A program made the position numbers and the translations under genes. Shown here in pieces: positions 1 through 11,897 of a DNA stretch of 64,000 bases. Positions within the stretch are counted from its first letter, which is position 1. Each line of letters starts with the position of its first letter. Under the pieces are notes generated by a model. It was not told where the DNA came from, did not search any database, and worked only from the letters and a program-made list of their open reading frames with translations. This stretch comes from Synechococcus sp. M44_DOE_062 (GTDB lineage Bacteria; Cyanobacteriota; Cyanobacteriia; Thermostichales; Thermostichaceae), in contig DVDX01000049.1 in the NCBI GenBank assembly GCA_015295985.1, forward strand, positions 18,764 through 82,763. Direction: 5' to 3'.

Positions 1-168
1 GGTGGCGAAGGGCGAGCCCCCATAGGCCGCAGTACCCCCGTCACCCCTTGGGGTAAGCCCACCCTGGGGTACAAGACTCGCAAGCGCAACAAGCCCAGCA
101 ACAAGTTCATCGTGCGCGGTCGCCGTCGCGGGGGCCGTCGGGACAAGGGCGGAAGGGCTGTTCAATAG
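1..168 (+). CDS. rplB: 50S ribosomal protein L2, 3' end only (truncated by window start)
   Basis: Frame 1 translation [55 protein letters not shown] is the L2 C-terminus; followed by rpsS. Confidence 0.95.
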   Translation, partial: GGEGRAPIGRSTPVTPWGKPTLGYKTRKRNKPSNKFIVRGRRRGGRRDKGGRAVQ

Positions 169-235
169 CCGTCTGGCCATTCCCTCCCCGAAGCTTTTTC
201 GATAGTGAATTGCTTGTCAAACGGTTGAGGTTCTT

Positions 236-517
236 ATGGGACGTTCGCTGAAAAAAGGCCCTTTTGTGGATGCCAAGCTGCTTCTCAAGGTGGAGAAGAT
301 GAATGAGCGCAACGAGAAGCACATGATCAAGACCTGGTCGCGGGCCAGCACCATCTTGCCCGTCATGATTGGCCACACTATTGCCGTTCACAACGGCAAG
401 CAGCACGTGCCCATCTACATCACCGATCAGATGGTGGGCCACAAGCTGGGGGAATTCGTCCCCACCCGTACCTTCCGCGGCCACGCAGGTAGCGACAAAA
501 AAGCCGCTCGCCGTTGA
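236..517 (+). CDS. rpsS: 30S ribosomal protein S19
   Basis: [16 protein letters not shown]...; canonical S10 operon order. Confidence 0.98.
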   Translation: MGRSLKKGPFVDAKLLLKVEKMNERNEKHMIKTWSRASTILPVMIGHTIAVHNGKQHVPIYITDQMVGHKLGEFVPTRTFRGHAGSDKKAARR

Positions 518-554
518 AACGAGTAGGACAGTATCGAGTAGGAAGGAGAGCGCC

Positions 555-929
555 ATGGCTGATTCATCCCCTGAGGTTAAAGCGGTAGCCCGCTACATCC
601 GCATGTCCCCCTTCAAAGTGCGGCGGGTGCTGGATCAGATCCGCGGGCGCACCTATGCCGATGCCCTCATCTTGCTGGAGTTTATGCCCTACGCTGCCTG
701 TGAGCCGGTTCGTAAGGTGCTGCGCTCGGCGGTGGCCAACGCGGAGCACAACAACGGCCTGGATCCCCGGGATTTGGTGATTAGCCAAGCCTACGCCGAT
801 CAGGGGCCTGTGCTGAAACGGTTTCGCCCCCGCGCCCAAGGGCGAGCTTACCCCATTCGCAAGCGCACCTGTCACATCACCATTGCTGTCCGGCCCATAG
901 AAGAAGCTAAAGCGGCGACAGCCTCCTAA
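555..929 (+). CDS. rplV: 50S ribosomal protein L22
   Basis: [31 protein letters not shown]; start chosen inside the longer ORF 369-929. Confidence 0.97.
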   Translation: MADSSPEVKAVARYIRMSPFKVRRVLDQIRGRTYADALILLEFMPYAACEPVRKVLRSAVANAEHNNGLDPRDLVISQAYADQGPVLKRFRPRAQGRAYPIRKRTCHITIAVRPIEEAKAATAS

Positions 930-971
930 CCTTCCGTATTCCCAGACCTCTACCCCTCAACCGACACCACC

Positions 972-1721
972 ATGGGACAGAAGATCCACCCCACCGGTTT
1001 CCGCCTCGGCGTGATTAAAGAGCATCGCAGCCGCTGGTTTGCCGATCCGGCCCGCTACCCGGCCTTGATACAGGAGGACGACCAGATTCGCGCCTACCTG
1101 ACCAAGCAATTGAGCAGTGCTGGCTTGGCCGATATCCAAATTGAGCGCAAAGCGGATCAAATTGACCTAGAGATCCGCGCTGCTCGCCCTGGGGTGGTCG
1201 TGGGTCGGGGCGGATCTGGCTTAGAGACTTTGCGCCAAGGTCTACAAAAAGAGCTGAGTTCACGAGGTGGCGGTGAACGAACCATTCGCATCAACGTAGT
1301 AGAGGTTACCCGTGCCGATGCCGAAGCGTCCTTGCTGGCAGAAAATATTGCCCAACAGTTGGAACGGCGGATTGCCTTTCGCCGCATCGTGCGCCAGGTG
1401 ATCCAACGGGCCCAGCGGGCAGGTGTACAAGGGATCAAAATCCAAATTGCCGGTCGCCTCAACGGGGCCGAGATTGCCCGCACCGAATGGACGCGGGAGG
1501 GGCGGATTCCTTTGCACACCTTGCGGGCCGACATCGACTACGCCGAGCACCTCGCCCATACCACCTTCGGCATCATCGGAGTCAAAGTTTGGGTCTTCAA
1601 AGGGGAAGTTCTGCCCGGGCAGGAACGTCACGAACAAAAGTTTCCCCTGCAACAGCCCAAACGTCGGCAGCAGCGGCGGCGGCCCACCTTTGAAGATCGC
1701 TCGGCTCAAGCAGAGGCTTGA
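972..1721 (+). CDS. rpsC: 30S ribosomal protein S3
   Basis: [27 protein letters not shown] domain; operon position. Confidence 0.98.
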   Translation: MGQKIHPTGFRLGVIKEHRSRWFADPARYPALIQEDDQIRAYLTKQLSSAGLADIQIERKADQIDLEIRAARPGVVVGRGGSGLETLRQGLQKELSSRGGGERTIRINVVEVTRADAEASLLAENIAQQLERRIAFRRIVRQVIQRAQRAGVQGIKIQIAGRLNGAEIARTEWTREGRIPLHTLRADIDYAEHLAHTTFGIIGVKVWVFKGEVLPGQERHEQKFPLQQPKRRQQRRRPTFEDRSAQAEA

Positions 1722-1779
1722 CCGCTGGTTTGGCAATGCCCAGGGATCCCCATCGGTTACCCATGATTGAGGAACGGCC

Positions 1780-2247
1780 ATGTTAAGCCCCAAACGCACC
1801 AAGTACCGCAAGCAACAGCGCGGGCGCATGAAAGGCAAAGCGACCCGTGGCAACCGCATCAACTTTGGGGAATACGGCCTTGTGGCCCTAGAACCCGCCT
1901 GGATTACAGCTCGACAGATCGAAGCCAGCCGTCGGGCCATGACCCGCTACGTCCGGCGGGGCGGCCAAATCTGGATCCGCATCTTTCCCGACAAGCCCGT
2001 TACCCAGCGAGCTGCGGAAACCCGCATGGGATCCGGCAAAGGCAACCCTGAGTACTGGGTTTGCGTCGTCAAGCCAGGCCGTATCCTCTTCGAAATGGGG
2101 GGAGTGGCAGAGCCCATCGCCCGAGAAGCCATGCGGCTTGCCGCTCAGAAGCTACCGATTAAAGTCAAGTTTGTAACCAAAGCCGACTTTGAAAAGCCAG
2201 AGCCCGCCCAGGCAGCGGCTTCAGAAGCGGCCACCAGCAGCGTATGA
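1780..2247 (+). CDS. rplP: 50S ribosomal protein L16
   Basis: [25 protein letters not shown]. Confidence 0.98.
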   Translation: MLSPKRTKYRKQQRGRMKGKATRGNRINFGEYGLVALEPAWITARQIEASRRAMTRYVRRGGQIWIRIFPDKPVTQRAAETRMGSGKGNPEYWVCVVKPGRILFEMGGVAEPIAREAMRLAAQKLPIKVKFVTKADFEKPEPAQAAASEAATSSV

Positions 2248-2260
2248 GGAGAGTCCAGCC

Positions 2261-2482
2261 ATGCCCATGCCCAAAATTGCCGATGCCCGTGCCCTATCGG
2301 ATGAAGAGCTGAGCAAGGAAATCTACGCGGTCAAGAAAGAGCTGTTCGAGCTGCGCTTGCAGCAGGCCACGCGGCAGTTGAACCAGCCCCATCTCATCCG
2401 GCTGCGCAAACACAAGTTGGCACAATTGTTAACCGTAGAGGCAGAACGCAAGCAGGGCAAGCGCCCAACCCAGGAGGAGTAA
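2261..2482 (+). CDS. rpmC: 50S ribosomal protein L29
   Basis: [40 protein letters not shown]. Confidence 0.96.
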   Translation: MPMPKIADARALSDEELSKEIYAVKKELFELRLQQATRQLNQPHLIRLRKHKLAQLLTVEAERKQGKRPTQEE

Positions 2483-2733
2483 TGGCTGTTCGGGAGAAGA
2501 TTGGCATTGTGGTCAGCAACAAGATGCAGAAAACGGTGGTTGTTGCCGTAGAAAGCCGCGTTGCTCACCCGAAGTACGGCAAGATCGTCGTCAAAACCAA
2601 GAAGTTTAAGGCCCACGACGAGGAAAACCGCTGTCAAGAAGGGGATCTGGTGCGCATCACGGAAACCCGTCCCCTCAGCCGCACCAAGCGTTGGCAAGTT
2701 GCCGAAATCCTGAGGGAGGTGAAGAAACTATGA
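2482..2733 (+). CDS. rpsQ: 30S ribosomal protein S17
   Basis: [36 protein letters not shown]. Confidence 0.97.
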   Translation: MAVREKIGIVVSNKMQKTVVVAVESRVAHPKYGKIVVKTKKFKAHDEENRCQEGDLVRITETRPLSRTKRWQVAEILREVKKL

Positions 2734-3098
2734 TTCAGCAGCAAACCATGCTAACGGTGGCCGACAACACCGGCGCCCGCAAAATGATGTGCATTCGCGT
2801 GCTGGGCAGCAGTGGCCGTCGCTACGCCAGCTTGGGCGACGTGATCATCGGCGTTGTCAAAGATGCCTTGCCCAACATGCCCGTCAAAAAATCCGATGTC
2901 GTCAAGGCTGTTGTCATCCGCACTGTCGACACGGTACGTCGCCCCGACGGCATGTGCATCCGCTTCGACGACAACGCCGCCGTGATCATCAACAACGACG
3001 GCAACCCCCGTGGAACTCGCGTTTTCGGCCCTGTAGCCCGTGAGCTGCGGGAGAAAAACTTCACCAAGATCATCTCCCTTGCCCCGGAGGTACTCTGA
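2730..3098 (+). CDS. rplN: 50S ribosomal protein L14
   Basis: [30 protein letters not shown] overlap with rpsQ. Confidence 0.98.
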   Translation: MIQQQTMLTVADNTGARKMMCIRVLGSSGRRYASLGDVIIGVVKDALPNMPVKKSDVVKAVVIRTVDTVRRPDGMCIRFDDNAAVIINNDGNPRGTRVFGPVARELREKNFTKIISLAPEVL

Positions 3099-3496
3099 TG
3101 GTTCGCCCCCTCAAACCCAGCCAAATTCGGCGCTTAGTTCGGCGACCGGGCATTCGCAAGCACCGCAACAGCCTGCGCTACAAAATGCGTATCAAGCAAG
3201 GGGATACCGTGCAGGTGATCTCCGGCGATGACAAAGGCAAAATCGGCGAGGTGCTGCGGGTCTTTCCCGAACGCAACATGGTTTTGGTGGAAGGGGTTAA
3301 CATTGTTACCTACCACCGCAAACCCCAGCGAGAAGGGGAAAGTGGCCGGATTGAGACCAAGGAAGCCCCCATTCCCGTCTGCAAAGTGATGGCCTATTCC
3401 AAGAAGCAGGAAGTGGCCAGCCGCATCGGCTATCAAATCACCGCCGATGGTCGCAAAGTCCGCGTCCTTAAGAAAACAGGCGAGATCCTCGACTAG
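3098..3496 (+). CDS. rplX: 50S ribosomal protein L24
   Basis: [39 protein letters not shown]; the start may instead be internal at about 3185. Confidence 0.95.
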   Translation: MVRPLKPSQIRRLVRRPGIRKHRNSLRYKMRIKQGDTVQVISGDDKGKIGEVLRVFPERNMVLVEGVNIVTYHRKPQREGESGRIETKEAPIPVCKVMAYSKKQEVASRIGYQITADGRKVRVLKKTGEILD

Positions 3497-3564
3497 GCAT
3501 TACATTCTTTTTTTCATCATTGGTTTGGCTCTGACCCAGCCCAGAGCCGCAAGGAGAAGCCACC

Positions 3565-4107
3565 ATGCCCCAACGTCTGCAAATCCTCTACAACACCGTC
3601 ATCGTCCCCAAGCTGCAAAAGGAGTTGGGCTACACCAACATCCACCAGGTGCCCCGCCTGGAGAAGATCGTCATCAACCGCGGCTTGGGGGAAGCTTCCC
3701 AAAATGCTAAAGCTCTGGAATCTTCCATTGCCGAGATCAGCGCCATCACCGGTCAGCGTCCGGTGATCACCCGCGCCAAAAAGGCAATTGCCAGCTTCAA
3801 GATTCGCAAAGGCATGCCGGTTGGCCTGATGGTAACCCTACGGCGGGAGCGCATGTATGCGTTTTTGGATCGCCTGATCAACATTGCCTTGCCCCGTATC
3901 CGTGACTTCCGCGGCGTCAGCCCCAAAGCCTTTGATGGACGGGGCAACTACACCCTTGGCATCCGTGAACAACTGATTTTTCCCGAAATCAACTATGACT
4001 CTGTGGATCAGTTGCGAGGTATGGATATTTCAATTGTGACCACTGCTAAAACCGATGAAGAGGGCCGTGCCCTGCTCAAAGCGTTTGGCATGCCCTTTGC
4101 CTCCTAG
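3565..4107 (+). CDS. rplE: 50S ribosomal protein L5
   Basis: [42 protein letters not shown]. Confidence 0.98.
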   Translation: MPQRLQILYNTVIVPKLQKELGYTNIHQVPRLEKIVINRGLGEASQNAKALESSIAEISAITGQRPVITRAKKAIASFKIRKGMPVGLMVTLRRERMYAFLDRLINIALPRIRDFRGVSPKAFDGRGNYTLGIREQLIFPEINYDSVDQLRGMDISIVTTAKTDEEGRALLKAFGMPFAS

Positions 4108-4165
4108 GTCTACTCACCCTAAGTTTTCTTGCTTGATCGATCTTCCGAGGAGCACTGACCCACCG

Positions 4166-4576
4166 ATGGCCCACACCAACGACACGATCGCCGATATGCT
4201 CACCCGCATTCGCAATGCCACCATGGCTCGGCACGAGTCGGTGGCAGTTCCGGCCACGCGCATGACCCGCAGCATTGCTCGTGTTCTTCATGAGGAAGGG
4301 TTTGTCAGCGAATGGAGGGAGGAGGGAGAAGGGATCCAAGCCCGGGTGGTGTTGCGATTGAAGTACAAAGGCAAAGGCCGCAACTGCAGACCCATCATCA
4401 ATGGTCTGAAGCGGGTGAGCCGACCGGGCCTGCGGGTTTACCGCAACCACAAAGAGCTGCCCCGAGTGCTGGGGGGAATCGGGATCGCCATCATCTCCAC
4501 CTCCAACGGCATCATGACCGACCGGGAGGCTCGTAAGCAGGGCATTGGCGGCGAAGTCCTCTGCCTTGTCTACTAG
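4166..4576 (+). CDS. rpsH: 30S ribosomal protein S8
   Basis: [32 protein letters not shown]. Confidence 0.97.
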   Translation: MAHTNDTIADMLTRIRNATMARHESVAVPATRMTRSIARVLHEEGFVSEWREEGEGIQARVVLRLKYKGKGRNCRPIINGLKRVSRPGLRVYRNHKELPRVLGGIGIAIISTSNGIMTDREARKQGIGGEVLCLVY

Positions 4577-4608
4577 ACTTTAAGTTTCTCTGGTCAGGAG
4601 TTTTTCCC

Positions 4609-5154
4609 ATGTCCCGTATCGGTAGACGCCCCATCGCCCTTCCTGCCAAGGTGGAGATCCAGATCGATGGCCAGCACATTGCGGTGAAAGGACCGAAAGG
4701 TCAACTGTCCCGCAATTTGCCACCCTTGATCACGGTTCAGCAAAATGCTCAGACGCTCACAGTCAGCCGTCTCAACGATTCCCGTCCTGCCCGCCAACTG
4801 CACGGCCTCTGCCGCACCTTGGTTGCCAACATGGTCGACGGAGTATCCAAGGGGTTTGAGCGACGCCTGGAGTTGGTGGGTGTGGGCTACCGGGCTGCCA
4901 TCCAAGGCAGCAAGTTGGTTTTGAACGTCGGCTATAGCCACCCTGTGGAGATCCCCTTCCCCCCTGGCATCCAAATTGCCGTTGAGGGAAACAACGTCAT
5001 AGTTGTCTCAGGCACAGATAAAGAACTGGTGGGCAACACTGCCGCCCGCATTCGAGCTGTCCGACCCCCAGAGCCCTACAAGGGGAAAGGGATCCGCTAT
5101 CTAGGGGAGCAAGTTCGCCGCAAGGCAGGTAAATCCGGGAAAGCGAAGAAGTAA
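4609..5154 (+). CDS. rplF: 50S ribosomal protein L6
   Basis: [35 protein letters not shown]. Confidence 0.98.
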   Translation: MSRIGRRPIALPAKVEIQIDGQHIAVKGPKGQLSRNLPPLITVQQNAQTLTVSRLNDSRPARQLHGLCRTLVANMVDGVSKGFERRLELVGVGYRAAIQGSKLVLNVGYSHPVEIPFPPGIQIAVEGNNVIVVSGTDKELVGNTAARIRAVRPPEPYKGKGIRYLGEQVRRKAGKSGKAKK

Positions 5155-5161
5155 CTAGCCT

Positions 5162-5530
5162 ATGAAAACCAGCCGCAAAATCACCACCCAACGCCGTCAT
5201 CGACGCATTCGCCGCAAGGTCTTTGGCACTGCCGAGCGGCCTCGCCTGGCCGTGTTTCGCTCCCATCGACACATCTACGCCCAGGTGATCGACGATGTAG
5301 CCCAGCATACCTTAACCTCTGCCTCCACGTTGGACAGAGAGCTGCGCGAAAAATTCAAAGAAACCGGGACGGCCACTCAAGAAGCGGCTGCCTTGGTGGG
5401 CCGCTCAGTTGCTGAACGAGCTTTACAAATGGGCATTTCCCGCGTGGTTTTCGATCGGGGGGGCAAGCTTTATCACGGGCGCGTTCAAGCCCTGGCAGAA
5501 GCTGCCCGAGAGGCAGGATTACAGTTCTAG
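5162..5530 (+). CDS. rplR: 50S ribosomal protein L18
   Basis: [20 protein letters not shown]...[27 protein letters not shown]. Confidence 0.97.
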   Translation: MKTSRKITTQRRHRRIRRKVFGTAERPRLAVFRSHRHIYAQVIDDVAQHTLTSASTLDRELREKFKETGTATQEAAALVGRSVAERALQMGISRVVFDRGGKLYHGRVQALAEAAREAGLQF

Positions 5531-5548
5531 CTACTGAGGACATAGCAC

Positions 5549-6085
5549 ATGGCTGAGCAGAGGGAACGTCGCAGAAGCAAAAAAAGCCGCGAAGAACAAC
5601 CCACGGAGTGGCAAGAGCGGGTCATCCAAATCCGGCGCGTCACCAAGGTGGTCAAGGGTGGCAAAAAGTTGAGCTTCCGCGCTGTGGTGGTGGTCGGCAA
5701 CGAGCGCGGCCAAGTCGGGGTCGGCGTGGGCAAAGCCAACGACGTGATTGGAGCGGTGCGCAAGGGGGTTGTGGACGGTAAAAAACACCTCATTGAGGTG
5801 CCCCTCACCAAAGGCTTGTCTGTGCCCCATCCCATGCAGGGGGCAGGCGGCGGTGCCACCGTCTTGGTCATGCCAGCAGCTCCCGGCACAGGCGTCATTG
5901 CAGGGGGGGCGGTTCGCACCGTTCTGGAGCTGGCAGGTGTACGCAACAGCTTGGCCAAGCAACTGGGATCCAGCAACCCCCTCAACAATGCCCGTGCCAC
6001 CATCGATGCGCTGCGGCGGATGCGTACCTTTAAGCAGGTGGCCCAAGACCGAGACATCGATGTGCGCCGCCTATTGAGCAAGTGA
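5549..6085 (+). CDS. rpsE: 30S ribosomal protein S5
   Basis: [43 protein letters not shown]. Confidence 0.98.
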   Translation: MAEQRERRRSKKSREEQPTEWQERVIQIRRVTKVVKGGKKLSFRAVVVVGNERGQVGVGVGKANDVIGAVRKGVVDGKKHLIEVPLTKGLSVPHPMQGAGGGATVLVMPAAPGTGVIAGGAVRTVLELAGVRNSLAKQLGSSNPLNNARATIDALRRMRTFKQVAQDRDIDVRRLLSK

Positions 6086-6123
6086 TGGACAGGTGATATT
6101 GAGCAAGTGAGCCAGAGGTAGAC

Positions 6124-6576
6124 ATGCGACTGGAAGACATTCGGCCTCAAGCAGGTTCGACGCGGCGGCGGCGGCGGCTAGGTCGTGGCGTCTCTGCCGG
6201 GCAGGGGGCCTCCTGTGGCAAGGGGATGCGGGGGCAAAAGGCCCGCAAGGGAGGCGGTACGCGACCCGGCTTTGAAGGGGGCCAGACTCCCCTCTACCGG
6301 CGTTTGCCCAAGCTTAAGCATTTCCCCCGCTACACGCAGCGTCTGGAATATACCCTGGTTAACCTGCGCGCCTTGGCGGATCTGCCTGCCGGCAGCGAGG
6401 TCAGCCTGCAAAGCTTAATGGAACGAGGGATCGTCACCACCAACGATGGCCCGCTGAAGATCTTGGGCGATGGGGAAGTCAGGGTGCCCCTGACGATCAG
6501 GGCGGCGGCCATTACCGCTTCAGCCAAAGCCAAGGTCGAGGCAGCCGGAGGTCGGGTGGAAATTTTGGGATCCTAG
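6124..6576 (+). CDS. rplO: 50S ribosomal protein L15
   Basis: [41 protein letters not shown]. Confidence 0.97.
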   Translation: MRLEDIRPQAGSTRRRRRLGRGVSAGQGASCGKGMRGQKARKGGGTRPGFEGGQTPLYRRLPKLKHFPRYTQRLEYTLVNLRALADLPAGSEVSLQSLMERGIVTTNDGPLKILGDGEVRVPLTIRAAAITASAKAKVEAAGGRVEILGS

Positions 6577-6728
6577 ACCCCTGCTTCCTGTTGCTCTGGC
6601 CAGCTTCTGCGGGGTGGTGTTGAGTTGCAGTTTTTTGATTTTGCTGAGGTTTTGCCGACTGCTCCACCAGCAGCGTAGAGTGGTAGATAGCTCACCTTGC
6701 CTTTTGCTCCCGCGAGACTCTCTTCCCT

Positions 6729-8027
6729 ATGGTTGACACACGAGGTTCCGCCCCCTCTGCCCAAGAGACCTTCATGCAGATGGCTATGGCCTCTGGCTTG
6801 CGCAGCCGTCTGTTTCTCACCCTGGGCTTGCTGCTGTTGGTCAGATTGGGCATTTACATCCCCATTCCCGGTATCGATCGGGTTCGCTTTGCCGCCGAAG
6901 CTGCCAATAGCCCTGTGTTTGGTTTGTTGGATGTCTTCTCCGGCGGGGGGATTTCTGCTCTGGGGATTTTCGCCCTTGGGATCCTGCCCTTCATCAACGC
7001 CTCAATCATCATGCAGTTGCTGATCCCGGCCATTCCTGCCTTGGAGAACCTCCAGAAAAACGAGGGAGAACAGGGGCGGCGGCAGATTTCTCAGTACACC
7101 CGCTATGTCACCTTAGCCTGGGCCATTATCCAGGGCATTGGCATTTCCTTTTGGGTGCGGGAGTTTGCCAGTACCACCAACGAGTTGGCCTTCATGGCCT
7201 CCACCACCTTGGCTCTGGCGGCGGGATCCCTGTTTGTGATGTGGCTGGGAGAGATGATCACGGAGAAGGGGGTAGGAAGTGGCCCTTCGCTCTTGATCTT
7301 CGTCAACATTGTTGCCACCCTGCCCCGTGCCCTCGGACAGACCATCAGCTTGGCCCGTGCCGATAGCAGCACCATCGGCGGCATCTTGCTGTTGACAGCA
7401 ATCTTTTTGGCCACCATTGTCGGCATTGTCTTCGTCCAAGAGGGCAGCCGCAAGATCCCGATTGTTTATGCCAAGCGCCAGGTGGGCAACAAGCTGTTCC
7501 GCGAGCAGAAAAGCTATCTGCCCCTGAGGCTGAACCAGGGGGGCGTGATGCCGATCATCTTCGCCTACTCGGTGATGTCTCTGCCTTTGGCCTTGGCCCA
7601 GTACACCCAAAACCTGACCTTGGTGCAGGTGGCCAACTTCCTATCCCCCACCTCCTGGTTCTACATTCCCTTCTATTTCGTGCTGATCCTCTTTTTCAGC
7701 TACTTCTACACCTCTTTGCTCATCAACCCGGTGGATCTGGCTCAGAACTTGAAGAAGATGGGGGCCAGCATTCCAGGGGTACGTCCGGGTAAGGCTACTG
7801 CCGAGTATGTCGAAGGGATCCTCAACCGCCTGACGCTGCTGGGGGCTCTATTCCTGTGCGCAGTGGCCATCATCCCGACGACGGTGGAACGGGCAACCGG
7901 CATCACCACTTTCCAAGGTTTGGGGGCGACCTCGCTGCTGATTTTGGTGGGGGTGGCGATCGAGACCTCCAAGCAGATCCAGACTTATGTCATCTCACAA
8001 CGCTACGAAGGGATGGTCAAACAGTAG
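6729..8027 (+). CDS. secY: Protein translocase subunit SecY
   Basis: 432 aa multi-TM protein; [45 protein letters not shown]. Confidence 0.98.
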   Translation: MVDTRGSAPSAQETFMQMAMASGLRSRLFLTLGLLLLVRLGIYIPIPGIDRVRFAAEAANSPVFGLLDVFSGGGISALGIFALGILPFINASIIMQLLIPAIPALENLQKNEGEQGRRQISQYTRYVTLAWAIIQGIGISFWVREFASTTNELAFMASTTLALAAGSLFVMWLGEMITEKGVGSGPSLLIFVNIVATLPRALGQTISLARADSSTIGGILLLTAIFLATIVGIVFVQEGSRKIPIVYAKRQVGNKLFREQKSYLPLRLNQGGVMPIIFAYSVMSLPLALAQYTQNLTLVQVANFLSPTSWFYIPFYFVLILFFSYFYTSLLINPVDLAQNLKKMGASIPGVRPGKATAEYVEGILNRLTLLGALFLCAVAIIPTTVERATGITTFQGLGATSLLILVGVAIETSKQIQTYVISQRYEGMVKQ

Positions 8028-8608
8028 TGCCAAGGTTAATCTTTCTGGGGCCGCCGGGGGCGGGCAAAGGTACACAGGCGGAGCGGCTAGCAGCCATTTA
8101 CCACACGCCCAAAATTTCCACGGGCGATCTGCTGCGGGCCGAGGTCAAGGCTCAGACACCGCTGGGATGCCAAGCCAAGGTTTACATGGATGCGGGAGAG
8201 CTGGTGCCCGACGAGGTGCTGATTGGGATGGTGAAAGGGCAGTTGCAGCAGTCTCCAGAGGAGGGTTGGATCCTGGATGGATTTCCTCGCACCCTAGCCC
8301 AGGCAGAAGCCTTGGAGGAGCTGCTGCAAGAGCTGGGACAAGATTACGACTACGTCCTCAACTTGGAGGTGCCCGACGAGGTGGTGGTGGCCCGTCTCCT
8401 GGCCCGTGGCAAGGAGCAGGGGCGCAGCGATGATGCGGATCGGTCGGTGATTCTCAAGCGGCTGGAGGTCTATCGGCAGCAGACAGCTCCCTTAATCGAT
8501 TTTTATGAGGCCAAGGGGCGCTTGCAGCGGGTTAACGGCAACCAGCCGATGGAATCCGTACAAGAACATCTGCAGGCTCTTTTGGAAGGCTTCAGGAGGA
8601 CGGCGTGA
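8027..8608 (+). CDS. adk: Adenylate kinase (GTG start overlapping the secY stop)
   Basis: [41 protein letters not shown]-loop and LID features. Confidence 0.93.
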   Translation: MPRLIFLGPPGAGKGTQAERLAAIYHTPKISTGDLLRAEVKAQTPLGCQAKVYMDAGELVPDEVLIGMVKGQLQQSPEEGWILDGFPRTLAQAEALEELLQELGQDYDYVLNLEVPDEVVVARLLARGKEQGRSDDADRSVILKRLEVYRQQTAPLIDFYEAKGRLQRVNGNQPMESVQEHLQALLEGFRRTA

Positions 8609-9420
8609 TCAGGGCAGGAGCTGGAAATTCCCCCCAGCGGCGGGGCATGCAGCTCATCGAGATCAAATCTCGCCGCGAAGTAGAGAAAATGCGGCGGGCT
8701 GGTCGGGTGGTGGCCCAAGTATTGCAGGAGATTGCAGAGCGCCTGGAGCCGGGCTGGACCACGGCAGATATCGATGCCTATGCCGAGAGACGGGTGGCCC
8801 AACTCAATGCTTTGCCCAGTTTCAAGGGCTACTACGGCTTTCCCGCCTGCGTCTGTGTCAGTGTCAACCATGAGGTGGTGCACGGGATCCCCAGTCCCCG
8901 CAAAGTGGTGCAGCCGGGAGATGTGGTTAAGGTGGATTTTGGTGCCGTTGTCGAGGGCTGGCATGCGGATTCCTGTATCACCATTGGCCTGGAACCCCTG
9001 AGCGACGCAGCCCGGGATCTGATCGATACAGCGGCCAAGGCCCTGCAGACGGGCATCGACCACGTGCGCCACGGCGTTTGGCTTCAGGATGTCTCAGGCG
9101 CCATTGAAGATTACATCGAGGGGCGGGGCTATTCCGTGGTGAAGCAGTATGTCGGCCACGGGGTGGGGCGCAATCTGCACGAAGAGCCACAATTTCCCAA
9201 CTATCGCACCCGCGATCTGCCCAATCCCAAGCTGCGCTCCGGCATGACGGTGGCCATTGAGCCGATGGTGAATGCGGGGGGAGAGGCAACCCGAGTGTTG
9301 CCAGACCAGTGGACGGTGGTCACGGTGGATGGCTCTTGGTCGGCTCAGTTTGAGCACACGGTCTTGGTTACCGAGTCTGGAGCAGAAATTTTGACCGATC
9401 GCACGCCTTTTCAGTCCTAA
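8605..9420 (+). CDS. map: Type I methionine aminopeptidase (start may be 8647)
   Basis: [43 protein letters not shown]...[13 protein letters not shown]. Confidence 0.96.
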   Translation: MIRAGAGNSPQRRGMQLIEIKSRREVEKMRRAGRVVAQVLQEIAERLEPGWTTADIDAYAERRVAQLNALPSFKGYYGFPACVCVSVNHEVVHGIPSPRKVVQPGDVVKVDFGAVVEGWHADSCITIGLEPLSDAARDLIDTAAKALQTGIDHVRHGVWLQDVSGAIEDYIEGRGYSVVKQYVGHGVGRNLHEEPQFPNYRTRDLPNPKLRSGMTVAIEPMVNAGGEATRVLPDQWTVVTVDGSWSAQFEHTVLVTESGAEILTDRTPFQS

Positions 9421-9549
9421 GGGATCCCCTGATGAAGGACTGCAACAGTTAGGATAGAAGAGATGGAATCTGTTTTCATTTCTTAACAGCGCACGTCGTT
9501 GCGGCTGTGAGCTGTTGTGCTTTTGTTGTGTCGTTTTGGGGAGGGTTCA

Positions 9550-9774
9550 TTGTCTAAGGAAGATGCCATTGAAATGGAGGGGGTCGTTACCGAATCCCTG
9601 CCCAACGCTATGTTCCGAGTGGATCTGGATAACGGCTTCAACGTGCTCGCTCATATCTCCGGCAAAATTCGCCGCAACTACATCAAGATCTTGCCCGGCG
9701 ACCGGGTCAAGGTGGAGCTGAGCCCCTATGACCTCAACAAAGGGCGCATCACCTACCGCCTTAAGAAAAAGTAA
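9550..9774 (+). CDS. infA: Translation initiation factor IF-1 (TTG start likely)
   Basis: (TTG)[61 protein letters not shown]. Confidence 0.96.
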   Translation: MSKEDAIEMEGVVTESLPNAMFRVDLDNGFNVLAHISGKIRRNYIKILPGDRVKVELSPYDLNKGRITYRLKKK

Positions 9775-9797
9775 GTCCCCCAGCCGAGCTGCTGAGC

Positions 9798-10778
9798 ATG
9801 AAAGAGCTGAGCCAGGTTCTCAAGACCGGCCTCTGGGTTGCTGTCAGTGGCCTGGGGGCTCTAGCTGTCCTCAACGCTTGGATCTCTTCCCAAACGCAGC
9901 CTCTGCAGAGCCTGTTGCCGGGAGAGGAGAGGCATCACTTCTGGCGGGGTCATCGCCTGTTTTACAAGGTCATGGGATCCGGCCAGCCGTTGTTGCTGGT
10001 GCACGGCATTGGGGCAGGCTCCTCCAGCTATGAGTTTCGTGCGATTATGGCGGAGCTGGGGCAGCACTATCAGGTCTATGCTCTGGATTTGTTGGGGTGG
10101 GGCAACTCAGAACGTCCAGATTTGGAGTACACCGGCAGCCTCTACGCCGAGATGATCGGGGATTTTGTCCAGCAGGTGATCGGGCGACCCTGTCATGTCA
10201 TTGCCAACTCTCTCTCGGCAGGGTTTGTGCTGCGCTCCGCCCGCCTACAGCCTCACCATTGGCAGAAGCTGCTGCTCATTGCTCCTCTGGGAGACAACAG
10301 TCTCATCCCCGACGCCCTCGGGATCCCTTTGGCTCAGATTGCTTATGGATTCCTCAGCCTGCCCGTTTTGGGGTTGGCCTTCTACAACGGCATCACCACT
10401 CCCTGGAGTGTACGCTTGTTTACGGAGCAGAGCTTGTTCTCCCCCGGCTATGCCTTGGATGATGCGGTGGTGGATTACTATTACCGGGCGGCTCACCAGG
10501 CGGGGGCCCAGTTTGCTCCTCGCTCTTTTCTCACCGGCAAGCTCAATTTGCCCATCCAAGACGACTTTCGCGTAGTGGCCAAGCCTATGGTTCTGGTCTG
10601 GGGAGAACAGAACCGCCTCACCGGCCCAGAACAGGCAGAGCGATATCGCACTTTGCGCCCGGAGGTGCCGATTTACCGATTGCCGGGGGCTGCTTTTCCA
10701 CACATTGAAGTGCCGCAGACCTTTTTGTCGGTGGCTTTGCGCTTCTTGGCCGAAGCCGAGCCTGCTCTACCGGGATAA
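9798..10778 (+). CDS. Alpha/beta fold hydrolase
   Basis: HRLFYKVMGSGQPLLLVHGIGAGSSSYEFR; nucleophile region IANSLSAGF; C-terminal His in FPHIEVP. Confidence 0.88.
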   Translation: MKELSQVLKTGLWVAVSGLGALAVLNAWISSQTQPLQSLLPGEERHHFWRGHRLFYKVMGSGQPLLLVHGIGAGSSSYEFRAIMAELGQHYQVYALDLLGWGNSERPDLEYTGSLYAEMIGDFVQQVIGRPCHVIANSLSAGFVLRSARLQPHHWQKLLLIAPLGDNSLIPDALGIPLAQIAYGFLSLPVLGLAFYNGITTPWSVRLFTEQSLFSPGYALDDAVVDYYYRAAHQAGAQFAPRSFLTGKLNLPIQDDFRVVAKPMVLVWGEQNRLTGPEQAERYRTLRPEVPIYRLPGAAFPHIEVPQTFLSVALRFLAEAEPALPG

Positions 10779-10935
10779 CAGAGGGGGGATCCCTTCACCC
10801 GTTGGAAGAAAAAAAGTGGGAGATTGGCGCAAGAAGCAGCCCTGAGGCCAGGGGTAACGACCGTGCTCTCGGTTGACATGGCTATCCCGAGCGCCTCTCC
10901 CGAGGGCAGAGGGGAGTTGGTACAAGTCCGGCAAC

Positions 10936-11880
10936 TCAAGTAGGCTCCCCAGCCTTATCTTCCCAGGGATCACTATCCACAGGAGTGGAGCTGGAAGGAG
11001 GAGGGGCAGGCTCAGAAGGAGGGGCCTCTTCTTTGGCATACTCCTGTTCCCAAGCCGGCTGTTCGGGGGCGGGTGCGGGCCCAGGCGGGCGTGGACGCAC
11101 AGGCTGCGGCTCAGGTTCAGGCTCTTCTTCTGCGTAAACGTCTTCTTCTTCGGCTTCGTATTCCTCGTCGTACTCTTCTTCGTAATCCTCCTCAGCGGCG
11201 GAACTCTCGACGGCACTGGGCAGGGCAGGAGCCGGGCTGACTCCGGCTTCCCAAGGGGGCTTACCGATTCCCAGAGTTTCCAAAATCCCCTTGGCCAGTT
11301 GGGTCAGGCGAGTCTCGGCGCCATCGGCAACAATGAGGCGATCCCCGCCCACAGAAACAATCTCATCGGTGGAGAGCAGATAGGTGCTGAGGATAAAGCC
11401 GGGCAAAAAGGTGAGGCCGAGGTTGGAGAGCACCAAACCCGTGATGATGCCGGAAACGGAGTTGAACTCAAAATCTTTAACTTTGCCAAGGCGGATCCCT
11501 TCTTCGGTCACCACCTCGCTGCCGACTACCCGACTCAGACCCTCCAAATCCAAGTTATCGAAAACTTCTTCGCTGGGGACAAGAACTGCATCCTGACCCA
11601 AAGCCGTTACCTGCCGCAGCTCCATCAAACGGGGGGATCCGGCAAAGGCCTTTTCCAGCACCCCCAGTACCAAGACTTGCTTGGCTTCAAGATCCGCCCA
11701 AACTTCGCTGACTACCCCAAGCCGGGCTGCGTTGCCCTGGCTGATCACCTGCGTTCCCAGAACCTGTGACCGCCGACGAACCTCTGATCGCACCAGCGCA
11801 ACAGATCCTTTCCCAGTCGTCATGGTGGTTTCCCCGTCGTAAGTCAAAACATTCGCGTTGTTGGGCTGCATGTCTGGCAC
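10936..11880 (-). CDS. PRC-barrel domain protein with acidic/Pro-rich C-terminal tail
   Basis: Two PRC-barrel-like segments (RRRSQVLGTQVISQGNAARLGVVSEVWAD and LEGLSRVVGSEVVTEEGIRLGKVKDF), then a low-complexity E/Y/P tail. Confidence 0.8.
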   Translation of the reverse strand: MPDMQPNNANVLTYDGETTMTTGKGSVALVRSEVRRRSQVLGTQVISQGNAARLGVVSEVWADLEAKQVLVLGVLEKAFAGSPRLMELRQVTALGQDAVLVPSEEVFDNLDLEGLSRVVGSEVVTEEGIRLGKVKDFEFNSVSGIITGLVLSNLGLTFLPGFILSTYLLSTDEIVSVGGDRLIVADGAETRLTQLAKGILETLGIGKPPWEAGVSPAPALPSAVESSAAEEDYEEEYDEEYEAEEEDVYAEEEPEPEPQPVRPRPPGPAPAPEQPAWEQEYAKEEAPPSEPAPPPSSSTPVDSDPWEDKAGEPT

Positions 11881-11897
11881 AGTTCGCCAAAATTAAG

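Noticed and set aside
369-554. N-terminal extension of the L22 ORF (369-929)
   Set aside because: Overlaps rpsS; the conserved L22 start is at 555.
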